A stretch of 16,104 bases of DNA from the NCBI GenBank assembly GCA_030740295.1, contig JASLXP010000147.1, positions 1 to 16,104 on the forward strand. Reading direction: 5' to 3'. This document shows, piece after piece, positions 1 to 7,556 of this stretch; position 1 is the stretch's first letter; the number at the start of each line of letters is the position of its first letter. The translations under genes and the position numbers were made by a program. Below the pieces are notes generated by a model that was not told the DNA's origin, ran no database searches, and saw only the letters and a list, made by a program, of their open reading frames with translations. This DNA is from Planctomycetota bacterium. Lineage in GTDB: Bacteria; Planctomycetota; PUPC01; JACPCR01.

Positions 1-1
1 G

Positions 2-3000
2 CCTGCTCAGAAATATTTTCTTGAATTCGGTGAAGCAGTTTCTCGCACTGACACTCCAAAACTGGCCACTCCTTCCGCGGGTGAGGACGGCAAAATCTCA
101 TCGGTGCATGTCGATACGGGAGCGCTACGACTCGACCTGGATAAGAACCTGAATGTCCGAGCCTCATCTCTGCTCGACGGCAAATGGCAAACCTGCGCGG
201 ATGGCAAGCTTGGGCTCTCGTTACAGCTCCTCAATCGAAAGGGAGTCAAGATGATGAAGGCTCGTGCCGCGAATCCGGGCGGAGTGACGCTGATGAAGCT
301 GCCCCGCGAAGGCTGGCGTTTCAAGCTCGACCCGCAGAAGGCCGGCGTCAAGGAGCGCTGGTTTGCCGCAGGCCACGACGACACAAAATGGGCGCCCATT
401 CAGACGGAGACCTTCTGGGAGAAGCAGGGCTTTGATGCGGACGGCACGGGCTGGTATCGACTGAAGCTCGATGTGCCGAAGGCGGTGGTCGGCCAGAAGC
501 TCCTCCTGCATTTCGGCGCCTGCGATGAATGGGCACACATTTACGTGAACGACATCGATTGTGGCGGCAATGAAAATACGGAGCGTAACAAGGCATGGAT
601 TACGCCGTTCGATATCGATATCTCCAAAGCGGTGAAGGCCGGCAGCAACCTCCTGGCGGTGAGCGTCGACGACAGCGCGGGCGCAGGCGGAATCTGGAAG
701 CCCGTCGAGCTTCGGGTGGTTAATCCGTCGGCCGCCGCGCTCGAAGGCCTGGCCAGCAAGGATGCGCTGAGCGGATTGCTCGAAGCGAAGGATGCAGACA
801 TCACCATCGAGGAGAACGGCACGCAACGAACCGTTGTTCGGCTGGACGGAATTTACAGCCGCGGCGAGCATTCGATGAAGTCCTTTCGTCTGCGGCTTAC
901 TGCTCGCAAAGGCGAGCCATATCTGCAAATCGACCACACTTTCGTATTCGAGCAAGACCCTTCACTCTACCTGCTGGACGGCATCTTCATGGATTGGCCT
1001 GCCCGCGGTGGAAGTTTCACGGTGCCTGGCCCCAACGGCTCCCGCACAGCAAAGCAGTCAGCACAGATTTACAGCCTTAACAGTGACGATTTTCAGATAT
1101 CGCTGGACGGCAAACAGGAGAAGCTGAAAGGCCGGCCTTTGGGCTGGGTCGATACCGCCGGCGCGCGGGCAGGCACGATGATCTTCCTCCGCAACATGTG
1201 GCAGGAATTTCCAGGCGCGGTCGAGGCAGACAAAGACGGAGTACGAGTGTCGATCTGGCCGGACGACCAGCCTCTTGATCTCGGAAATATTTCGGAGAAC
1301 TGGCCCGGCAGTGATGCACGGGGACTCGCCAAGACGCGCCGGATTTTCGTCGTTCCGCACGGGCCTGGTGATTCGGCGGGGCTCGCAGACTCCGCCAGGC
1401 GGCTCGATACGCCGCTTACTCTCATCGCCGATCCGCAATGGACGAATCTGACCGACGTGGTCGGGCCCATGCGGCCTTACGACCCGAAGAACTACCCTGA
1501 TGAGGAGGTCGCTCTCGAGAACACACTCGCCGGCATGGAACTGCAGCAGGCCAGCTACAAGTGGTTTGGGCTCTTTGATTACGGCGACTTTTGGCACCGC
1601 TGGGATCGCGACAAACTGGAATGGATGAGCACCTACCGCCGCTGCGTCAACAACGAGACCACCTACGATCCGAACATGTCGTACGTGTGGCAATTGTTCC
1701 TGCGCCGCGGTGACCCCGGTCATTTCCGTTTTATGGAATCCCGCCAGCTCCACCTCATCGATGTGGACACCTGCCATTCCGATTATCAGATGCCGGAGCG
1801 TGTTCCGGGCGGTTACGTTGATCGCTATCAATACATCCCCGGCGTGCAGCACCGCCACGACAGCCAGCACTGGAACGGTGGCCTTTCCCACCACCACACA
1901 ACCATCGAGGACGCGCTGCTTTTCTACTACATCACCGGCAACCGCCGCGGTCTGGACATGGCTGAAGAGTTTCGCCGCACCAACCTTCGCCGTGATATGC
2001 ACGAGTTGGGCTCGAACTCACACCGCGATTTTTCGATGCCCGGCCGAAACGCCTTCGAATCCTACCTTCACTTTCACGACCCGGAGCTGCTGGATTACGC
2101 GCTCGATTCCTGGGAGACCATGCGGCTCTACCAGGGTCCGGGCGGCCGCGCCATCACCGCGTATCGCCGCTGCTACAGCCAGCTCGGAGATGAACGCTTT
2201 GCCCGTGAATACCTGACCACGGAGATCGTGGACGAGTCCCAACCGCAGCCACCACTCGCCGAGCTCTGTAAAGGGAAAATTGAAGCCTGGCTGTTCGCCG
2301 GGGATGTTGCGGGTGCCGAAGTAGCTCTCGGTACTTTGAAAGGAATCTGGAGAATGAACTTTGGCTTCGTGTACTCTCCACTTGCACAATACAAGGACGA
2401 AAACGCCAAGGGCTCGCCTGTTGGTTACGGATGGTCGATGCAGGCTGCAGGGAAATTTCTGCCTTACATGGAACTCCCCGTGCGGGCAGGCATCGGTACG
2501 AAATCGAAGGGAACCGTGAAGGCAACAAAGACCGGCGGCAACTGGTCGGATGGGGCAACGTGGGAAGGAGGAAAAGTGCCGGAGCCTGACCACGACATAA
2601 TCATCCCCGCGGGAAGCAAGGTCGTAATCGATGTGCAGGCCCGCAAGCGAACCTGCCGATCCATTCTGGTGGAAGGCGGACTTATGCTCGCCCGAGAAAA
2701 TGTCATTCTTGCGCCTCACGGCGATGTTGTGGTCGCCGGAGGCGGACAATTGAATCTGATCGGAGGCTCACTTCTTTTCGACTGCAAATGGTCAGGCGAT
2801 TTCGGATTGACCGTGAAGGCTGAAGCCGAATTGAAGGTGGCCGGAGTCAGAGCGCCTTCAGATGTTTCGGAGAAGACAACGGCTGAGGCCGTCACTCCAA
2901 CGGCTTCAACGTGCCGCATTAGCGCGCTGCGCGAAGACGGCGTCCACAACGGTTACATCCTCATCGAGAAAGGCGGGCGGGCCTCATTCAAGAATGCCGA

Positions 3001-3727
3001 GCTCTCATACCTCGGCGGCGGCAAGTTGGATAAATTCAATCAACCTTGGGATGACATCTGCCGCGTCGGACTCGCATGGGCAAGTGACGAACTGGGATTC
3101 ACTGTCGAGAACTGCGAGTTCCACCACTGCATCGCCGGGATAGTGGTCAGCAAACAGCCCGGACAGAACATGCCGCCCGCCCGCATCTCGAACAATGTCT
3201 TCCACGACTGCCAGACGGGAATCGTCACCAGCTACTGGATCGAAAAGCTGCGCATCACTGAAAACACTTTCCGCAAGAACGGGCGCGGGCTCGATATCCG
3301 CGGCGGCGGCTACACAAAGGCATGGATCACCAACAACCAGTTCATCGAAAACGAAATCGGCTTCGACACCCGCGGGAGGGGCGGCAACCTCACCGATATC
3401 TCCGGCAATCGTTACACCGATAACGGCATCGGAATCAGCGTAATCTTCAATCACCAGGAAGCCACCTTCCGAAACGAAACCATCAACGGCGGCCGAGTCG
3501 GCGTCCGCCTGGAGAAGCTGACCGGCAATGCAGACAAGACAACTCACGTGACTCTGAAGAACTGCCGCATCGGCATCGACAAACCGAATTCTGAATCCAA
3601 CATCAACGTCGAGGTCGAAAAAGCGAAGGTCCTCGTGGAAGGCTGCAAGCTCGGCGGCCCGGCAAAGATTGTCGGTAATAAGAAGGCCGTCCAGACCGTC
3701 GATGCATTTCCTGATCCGGGCAAGTAA
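2..3727 (+). CDS. Secreted-type polysaccharide lyase-like protein (YetA/PcRGLX group) with G8-like and beta-helix tail, 5'-partial
   Basis: The frame is open from the first bases of the window, so this is the 3' part of a longer gene; the GTG at 104 is only an internal codon. About 1241 residues are visible. The N-terminal part resembles a RIFT-barrel of the YetA / exo-rhamnogalacturonan lyase group. It is split by a beta-galactosidase-like jelly-roll domain (about 296-720: WFAAGHDDTKW, GTGWYRLKLDVP, IYVND). The barrel resumes to about 1430. An alpha-rich toroid-like region follows (about 1440-2490) with HW, DVDTCHS, RHDSQHW and HHHTTIEDALLFYYITGN, the kind of conserved His/Asp surface seen in that group. 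From about 2513 a G8-like segment (WSDGATWEGGKVP, then IIIPAGSKVVID) leads into a right-handed beta-helix of repeated NNxF / ENxF turns to the stop. Pectin (rhamnogalacturonan) breakdown is an inference from fold resemblance. The signal peptide would lie upstream, out of view. Confidence 0.72.
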   Translation, partial: PAQKYFLEFGEAVSRTDTPKLATPSAGEDGKISSVHVDTGALRLDLDKNLNVRASSLLDGKWQTCADGKLGLSLQLLNRKGVKMMKARAANPGGVTLMKLPREGWRFKLDPQKAGVKERWFAAGHDDTKWAPIQTETFWEKQGFDADGTGWYRLKLDVPKAVVGQKLLLHFGACDEWAHIYVNDIDCGGNENTERNKAWITPFDIDISKAVKAGSNLLAVSVDDSAGAGGIWKPVELRVVNPSAAALEGLASKDALSGLLEAKDADITIEENGTQRTVVRLDGIYSRGEHSMKSFRLRLTARKGEPYLQIDHTFVFEQDPSLYLLDGIFMDWPARGGSFTVPGPNGSRTAKQSAQIYSLNSDDFQISLDGKQEKLKGRPLGWVDTAGARAGTMIFLRNMWQEFPGAVEADKDGVRVSIWPDDQPLDLGNISENWPGSDARGLAKTRRIFVVPHGPGDSAGLADSARRLDTPLTLIADPQWTNLTDVVGPMRPYDPKNYPDEEVALENTLAGMELQQASYKWFGLFDYGDFWHRWDRDKLEWMSTYRRCVNNETTYDPNMSYVWQLFLRRGDPGHFRFMESRQLHLIDVDTCHSDYQMPERVPGGYVDRYQYIPGVQHRHDSQHWNGGLSHHHTTIEDALLFYYITGNRRGLDMAEEFRRTNLRRDMHELGSNSHRDFSMPGRNAFESYLHFHDPELLDYALDSWETMRLYQGPGGRAITAYRRCYSQLGDERFAREYLTTEIVDESQPQPPLAELCKGKIEAWLFAGDVAGAEVALGTLKGIWRMNFGFVYSPLAQYKDENAKGSPVGYGWSMQAAGKFLPYMELPVRAGIGTKSKGTVKATKTGGNWSDGATWEGGKVPEPDHDIIIPAGSKVVIDVQARKRTCRSILVEGGLMLARENVILAPHGDVVVAGGGQLNLIGGSLLFDCKWSGDFGLTVKAEAELKVAGVRAPSDVSEKTTAEAVTPTASTCRISALREDGVHNGYILIEKGGRASFKNAELSYLGGGKLDKFNQPWDDICRVGLAWASDELGFTVENCEFHHCIAGIVVSKQPGQNMPPARISNNVFHDCQTGIVTSYWIEKLRITENTFRKNGRGLDIRGGGYTKAWITNNQFIENEIGFDTRGRGGNLTDISGNRYTDNGIGISVIFNHQEATFRNETINGGRVGVRLEKLTGNADKTTHVTLKNCRIGIDKPNSESNINVEVEKAKVLVEGCKLGGPAKIVGNKKAVQTVDAFPDPGK

Positions 3728-3760
3728 TGGTGGCGCCCCGCTCCTGCATGAGACAACCAA

Positions 3761-5866
3761 ATGAAAGCCACGAGCTCTCGATTCTGGCCGATCAGCTTCT
3801 TCCTGATGGCCGGCACTGTTGTCGCCGAGAACACGGATAAGACCCTGGTTTCCTGGGTGACGATTGCAAACAAGCATGCAAGGGCCGGCACCGTGCTCAC
3901 CATCCAGCAGGGCCACAGATTCGATGGGATCATCTTTGCTGAGCGTGCGTACCGCAGATGGATGGCTGGAAGCGATGGATTCTCCCGCACGGAAAGGAAT
4001 CAGAACAGGAATCCTGTCGAGAAGGCTGACAGGAACACAATGGTGCAGATGGCCATCGTCTACGAAGGAGATCAGATCTCGATTTATCGCAACGGCGAGA
4101 ACTACGTTTCATACACGGCGAAGAATATCGACTTGCTCAACAGCAAAGAGAACTTCGCAATATTTGGATTACGGCATATTGGCGGCAATGGCAGCATTGT
4201 GGGCTCTATTGAAGATGCGCGCATCTATGGCCGGGCGCTCAGTGTGAAAGAGATCAAGTCGCTCGTCCCGAACGAGGCATCAGCCATCAAGCCCTACGCC
4301 TGGTGGGATTTTGAGGGAGACAAACCTGCCGAGCGCACCGGCCAATACTCGTTCAACAGCCTCGAAAACGGCGCTAAGCTGGCGGACGGCAAACTCCATT
4401 TGAAAATGGGAGCCGCTTTCGTGTCCGCAAGAGTCGAAAAACGAGCCACCAAACCATACAAACCAATGAGGCCTGAGATACCGAATCCGTTGCCGGAAAC
4501 CTGGCTGACCTACCACCTTGCTCACCCAGGCCCTGACAGGGCGATTCCGGCCGATCCCAATTGTGCGATTCACTACAAGGGGCGTTATCACCTGCACTAC
4601 ATCTTCCAGAACCAGGGCCACTCCTTCGCTCATGTATCGAGCAAGGATATGGTCCATTGGCAATGGCATCCGACCTCGCTCACTCCGCCGGCGACCGGTC
4701 ACGGAATGTTCAGTGGCACCGCGTTCCTGACCAGGGAAGGTAAACCGGCCATCATTTATCACGGACAGGGATCAGGCAGAAACCAGATTGCCTTCGCGCA
4801 GGATGACCAATTGGAAAAGTGGTCCGATGCGATGGCAGTCGAGCCTCAGACCGCGGACGGTAAAGAGCCGAAGATGCGTCATTGGGATCCCGATTGCTGG
4901 CTGAGAGGCGATGCGTATTACTCTCTCGGGGGCGGCTCTAATCCGACTGTGTCGAAATCCAAAGACCTCGAGAGCTGGGAGTTTCAAGGCGAGCTCTTCC
5001 ATCCCGATTTCCCGAAAGACCTGGGAGTCGCGAAGGGGGAAGACACTTCCTGCGCCAACATGTTCCCGATTGGCGATAAGTGGATGCTGCTGTGCATCAG
5101 CCACGGATTGGGCTGCCGCTATTACCTGGGCGACTTCAAAGACGGGCGGTATCTCCCGTTTCATCATGCCATGATGAATTGGGCCAGATGGGATTTCTTC
5201 GCCCCGGAATCCCTCCTGACTCCCGATGGCCGTCGCGTGATGTGGGCATGGTGCACACCATGGGTGAACAAAATGCAGAAAGTGGGCAGGAAAAATAACT
5301 TCGAGCCTCTGATGAAAGGAAGGATACAGCCCGGTATCCAGTCACTGCCGCGAGAGCTCAGCCTGCCGAAGGATGGAGTGCTGCGCATCAAGCCTCTGCG
5401 TGAGTTGGAGCAACTGCGTACCAACAAGAAGCAGGTCGAGAACATCACAGTCAAAAGCGAAACACTCCACCTGCTCCAGGACATCTCAGGCGACACCATC
5501 GAATTGGATATCACGTTTACCGCTCCTGCGTCGACCGAGTTTGGCGTCAACGTGCTGTGCGGCGAAGACGGCAGCAACGGCTTTACGATCGCCTCCGGCA
5601 ATGCGAGCAAGACGCTGACCGTCGGATACATCAAGCCCCCCTTAGAGCTGAAGCAGGGAGAGGATCTCTCCCTGCGAATATTCATCGACAGAAGCATGAT
5701 CGAGGTATTCGCCAACGACCGCCAGGCCGCGGTCTCCTGGCATGAATACGACCCCAAAGATCTTCATGTCAGCCTGTTCAGCAAAGGCGGCGATGTTGAT
5801 GTGAAGAAAGTGACGGCCTGGGAGATGAAATCGATTTATGAGGGAGAGACCGCGTTCAAGCCCTGA
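3761..5866 (+). CDS. Secreted LamG - glycoside hydrolase family 32 protein
   Basis: A 701-residue protein with a hydrophobic signal peptide (about residues 1-22, ending VVA-EN). A concanavalin/LamG-like domain follows (about 23-170, with IYRNGENYVSY and GSIEDARIYGRALS), then a GH32 five-bladed propeller (about 245-530) and a C-terminal beta-sandwich with the GH32 signature RIFIDRSMIEVFAND (about 640-655). GH32 enzymes hydrolyse fructosyl linkages in sucrose, inulin or levan. D265 in ADPN fits the nucleophile of the family's NDPNG motif, and MFSGTAFL fits the SGS region. The RDP motif reads HWDPDCW (D376). The usual ECP acid/base motif reads GEDTSCANMF, so the Glu position is displaced: E427 lies three residues upstream of the expected S430. 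It starts 33 bp after the preceding gene and is probably co-transcribed. Family assignment is firm; substrate is not. Confidence 0.9.
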   Translation: MKATSSRFWPISFFLMAGTVVAENTDKTLVSWVTIANKHARAGTVLTIQQGHRFDGIIFAERAYRRWMAGSDGFSRTERNQNRNPVEKADRNTMVQMAIVYEGDQISIYRNGENYVSYTAKNIDLLNSKENFAIFGLRHIGGNGSIVGSIEDARIYGRALSVKEIKSLVPNEASAIKPYAWWDFEGDKPAERTGQYSFNSLENGAKLADGKLHLKMGAAFVSARVEKRATKPYKPMRPEIPNPLPETWLTYHLAHPGPDRAIPADPNCAIHYKGRYHLHYIFQNQGHSFAHVSSKDMVHWQWHPTSLTPPATGHGMFSGTAFLTREGKPAIIYHGQGSGRNQIAFAQDDQLEKWSDAMAVEPQTADGKEPKMRHWDPDCWLRGDAYYSLGGGSNPTVSKSKDLESWEFQGELFHPDFPKDLGVAKGEDTSCANMFPIGDKWMLLCISHGLGCRYYLGDFKDGRYLPFHHAMMNWARWDFFAPESLLTPDGRRVMWAWCTPWVNKMQKVGRKNNFEPLMKGRIQPGIQSLPRELSLPKDGVLRIKPLRELEQLRTNKKQVENITVKSETLHLLQDISGDTIELDITFTAPASTEFGVNVLCGEDGSNGFTIASGNASKTLTVGYIKPPLELKQGEDLSLRIFIDRSMIEVFANDRQAAVSWHEYDPKDLHVSLFSKGGDVDVKKVTAWEMKSIYEGETAFKP

Positions 5867-5900
5867 TCTTCCTGAAGAAAAGGAACAGGCCATCAGCTCA

Positions 5901-5916
5901 GACGACTAAGAGAATC
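5901..5916 (+). repeat. Left copy of 16-bp direct repeat flanking palindromic element 1
   Basis: GACGACTAAGAGAATC matches the copy at 6191-6206 in 15 of 16 positions, in the same orientation, on the far side of the palindromic element. It could be a target duplication, a trace of recombination, or an internal part of a larger element. Confidence 0.7.
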
Positions 5917-5922
5917 GATCGA

Positions 5923-6183
5923 AATTATGTTGCCAACTTCAACCGGAAGATATCCGCTTCGCAGTCCCGGAGGGACGCAGGCGAGTAGCCCCTGGTTTTA
6001 ACCAGGGGAGCGGAGACAAAAACCGATTCCAGCCCCGGAGGGGCGGCGGTGCCCTGCGTAAACGCCCCTTCGCCCCTTCGCCCCTCCGGGGCTTAAATGC
6101 GTTTTTCCAATTCTGTCCCCAGGTTGAAACCTGGGGCTAATTGCCTCCGTCCCTTCGGGACTATTGAAACTGGCAACATTATT
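5923..6183. repeat. Nested palindromic element 1 (six hairpins, mirror-symmetric)
   Basis: This sits in the gene-free stretch 5867-6382, where I see no other gene. Terminal 20-nt arms (5923-5942 and 6164-6183) are inverted repeats matching at 17 of 20 positions. Inside lie hairpins at 5964-5976 (GTCCC/GGGAC), 5989-6008 (CCCCTGGTT/AACCAGGGG) and 6032-6044 (GCCCC/GGGGC). Their mirror partners are at 6080-6092, 6117-6136 and 6149-6161. Each hairpin is itself palindromic and also pairs with its partner across the element, so the DNA can form either six small hairpins or one long cruciform. Three copies of an 8-nt unit CGCCCCTT (last one CGCCCCTC) lie at 6063-6086. A 16-bp direct repeat GACGACTAAGAGAATC / GACGACTAAGAAAATC (5901-5916, 6191-6206) flanks it. 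There is no T-tract, so it is not a classical terminator. Confidence 0.85.
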
Positions 6184-6190
6184 TTGGCCT

Positions 6191-6206
6191 GACGACTAAG
6201 AAAATC
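6191..6206 (+). repeat. Right copy of 16-bp direct repeat flanking palindromic element 1
   Basis: GACGACTAAGAAAATC pairs with the left copy at 5901-5916, with one mismatch. It lies 7 bp outside the right terminal arm of the element; the left copy lies 6 bp outside the left arm, so the flanking distances are nearly equal. Confidence 0.7.
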
Positions 6207-6368
6207 CGGCTCGCCTGCGAACGGATTGAGGAAGGATGGTCTGTGCGACTTCTGGGATGTCGCCCTCGGACGGCTGACTCAAAAGTCTCAGCATTCGGGC
6301 GTATCGTCCGAAGCCCTCTTGTCTACCGTGCCCCAGGGCAATAAACTGCCGCGCCATCATTCACCCTG

Positions 6369-6374
6369 AAGGAG
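6369..6374 (+). promoter_or_regulatory. Ribosome binding site deciding the isomerase start
   Basis: AAGGAG, 8 nt before the ATG at 6383. It supports that start over the in-frame TTG at 6377. Confidence 0.75.
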
Positions 6375-6382
6375 TTTTGCTC

Positions 6383-7414
6383 ATGGCCAGGAAATATCAC
6401 TTCTCATTCGGCCCCTGGAATATCTCGACCGGCGCGGATCCCTTTGGCCCGCCCGTCCGGCCTGACGTGGCACTGATGAAAAAATTCAAGATGTATCGCG
6501 GGCTTGGCTTCGATCACGTTCAGTTTCATGACGATGATACCGTGCCGGCCGATACCGATTGGCAGGCCACGCAGCGCGGCGTCAAGAGAATCAAGAAGCT
6601 GCTCGACGGCGAGGGACTCAAGGCAGAGTTTGTCGCCCCCCGACTCTGGGAGCATCCGAAGACCATCGACGGCGCCTACACATCAAACAGCGCGTCCGAA
6701 AGAAAATACGCGCTCGAGCGCTCCAAGCGGGCCATCGATATAGCGAATCTGCTCGGCACAAAGAACATCGTTCTGTGGCTCGCCCGCGAAGGCACCTACA
6801 TTCGTGAAGCGAAAGATCCGGTCACCGGAATCGGAAGAATCGTCGACGCCATCAACGTCATGCTCGAGCATGATTCCGGCATCAAGATCCTCGGCGAGAT
6901 GAAACCGAACGAGCCAATGGATCAGGCATACCTGCCCACACCGGGCCACTTCACCGGGCTCGTATACAAGACCGCAGACCCGGATCGTGTAGGCGTGCTC
7001 ATCGAATCCGCGCACTCCATCCTTGCCGGCCTCGCTCCTTCGGACGACATGGCGTACGTGCTCTGGCACAAGAAGCTATGGGGCGTTCACCTTAACGATC
7101 AGAACGGTTTGAAGTACGATCAGGATAAAGCCTTCGGCAGTGTCAATCTCCGCCGTGCGTTCAACCAGGTTTACGTGCTCGACAAGTGCGGCTACCTGGA
7201 TCAGAGCGATGGTGTTGTCGGCCTCGATGTCAAGGCCATGCGCACGACCAGACAGAAAGATCAGACGGCGCACCTGACGAACAGCCTGAAGATGTTCAAA
7301 GGCCTGTTGAAGGTCGTCCAGAGCGTCGATGAAAAAAAGGTGGATGCCTTTCGCAAGACGCGAGACTATGAGGGCCTTGACCTTTACATCATGCAGCATC
7401 TTCTGGGTAAATGA
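6383..7414 (+). CDS. Xylose isomerase-like sugar isomerase (class I type TIM barrel)
   Basis: A 343-residue cytoplasmic TIM-barrel protein that matches class I xylose isomerase, which interconverts aldoses and ketoses such as xylose and xylulose. The N-terminus (FSFGPWN, GADPFG) and FHDDD (H49, D52) match the substrate-binding and ring-opening His/Asp pair. Metal ligands are in place: E172 and K174 in GEMKPNEP, E208 and H211 in IESAH, D239 in HLND, D246 and D248 in KYDQD, and D282 in LDVKAMR. E172 to E208 is 36 residues, as I recall for the Streptomyces enzyme. I chose the ATG at 6383 because AAGGAG at 6369-6374 sits 8 nt upstream; a TTG at 6377 would be too close to it. It is somewhat shorter than typical class I enzymes and the C-terminal part diverges, so another aldose could be the real substrate. 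A terminator follows, making this probably a single-gene unit. Confidence 0.85.
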   Translation: MARKYHFSFGPWNISTGADPFGPPVRPDVALMKKFKMYRGLGFDHVQFHDDDTVPADTDWQATQRGVKRIKKLLDGEGLKAEFVAPRLWEHPKTIDGAYTSNSASERKYALERSKRAIDIANLLGTKNIVLWLAREGTYIREAKDPVTGIGRIVDAINVMLEHDSGIKILGEMKPNEPMDQAYLPTPGHFTGLVYKTADPDRVGVLIESAHSILAGLAPSDDMAYVLWHKKLWGVHLNDQNGLKYDQDKAFGSVNLRRAFNQVYVLDKCGYLDQSDGVVGLDVKAMRTTRQKDQTAHLTNSLKMFKGLLKVVQSVDEKKVDAFRKTRDYEGLDLYIMQHLLGK

Positions 7415-7458
7415 GACGCCAGTGACGGCGCCGTGCATGCACGGGACTCGTTGAAAAC

Positions 7459-7498
7459 AGCCCCTGTTCGGTGAGAATAGCCGGACTGGGGCTTTTTC
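7459..7498 (+). terminator. Rho-independent terminator after the isomerase gene
   Basis: AGCCCC at 7459-7464 pairs with GGGGCT at 7488-7493, with an extended imperfect inner stem (GTTCGG with CCGGAC). A run of five T follows, then CATTTTT. It lies 44 bp after the isomerase stop and separates it from the dehydratase-peptidase cluster. Confidence 0.8.
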
Positions 7499-7556
7499 AT
7501 TTTTCTAAAACATCACGCCACGCCATCCCTCCGGCCCGAAGGCGTTACTTCTACCA

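Noticed and set aside
104..106. GTG codon as start of the first large gene
   Set aside because: The frame is open back to position 2 with protein-like sequence (YFLEFGEAVSR), and there is no ribosome binding site before the GTG.
1058..2002. 314-codon minus-strand open frame inside the first gene
   Set aside because: Shadow of the toroid region, which carries conserved HW/DVDTCHS motifs on the plus strand.
3005..3916. Long minus-strand open frame opposite the beta-helix region
   Set aside because: Its sequence is low in recognisable motifs and lies antisense to the well-supported lyase and GH32 genes; a compositional shadow.
5964..6161. CRISPR array or attenuator in the gap after GH32
   Set aside because: The repeats are mirror-inverted, not direct with regular spacers, and no cas gene or T-tract is present.
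6377..6379. TTG start for the isomerase
   Set aside because: It lies 2 nt from AAGGAG, too close; ATG 6383 has ideal spacing and begins the family-like FSFGPWN region.
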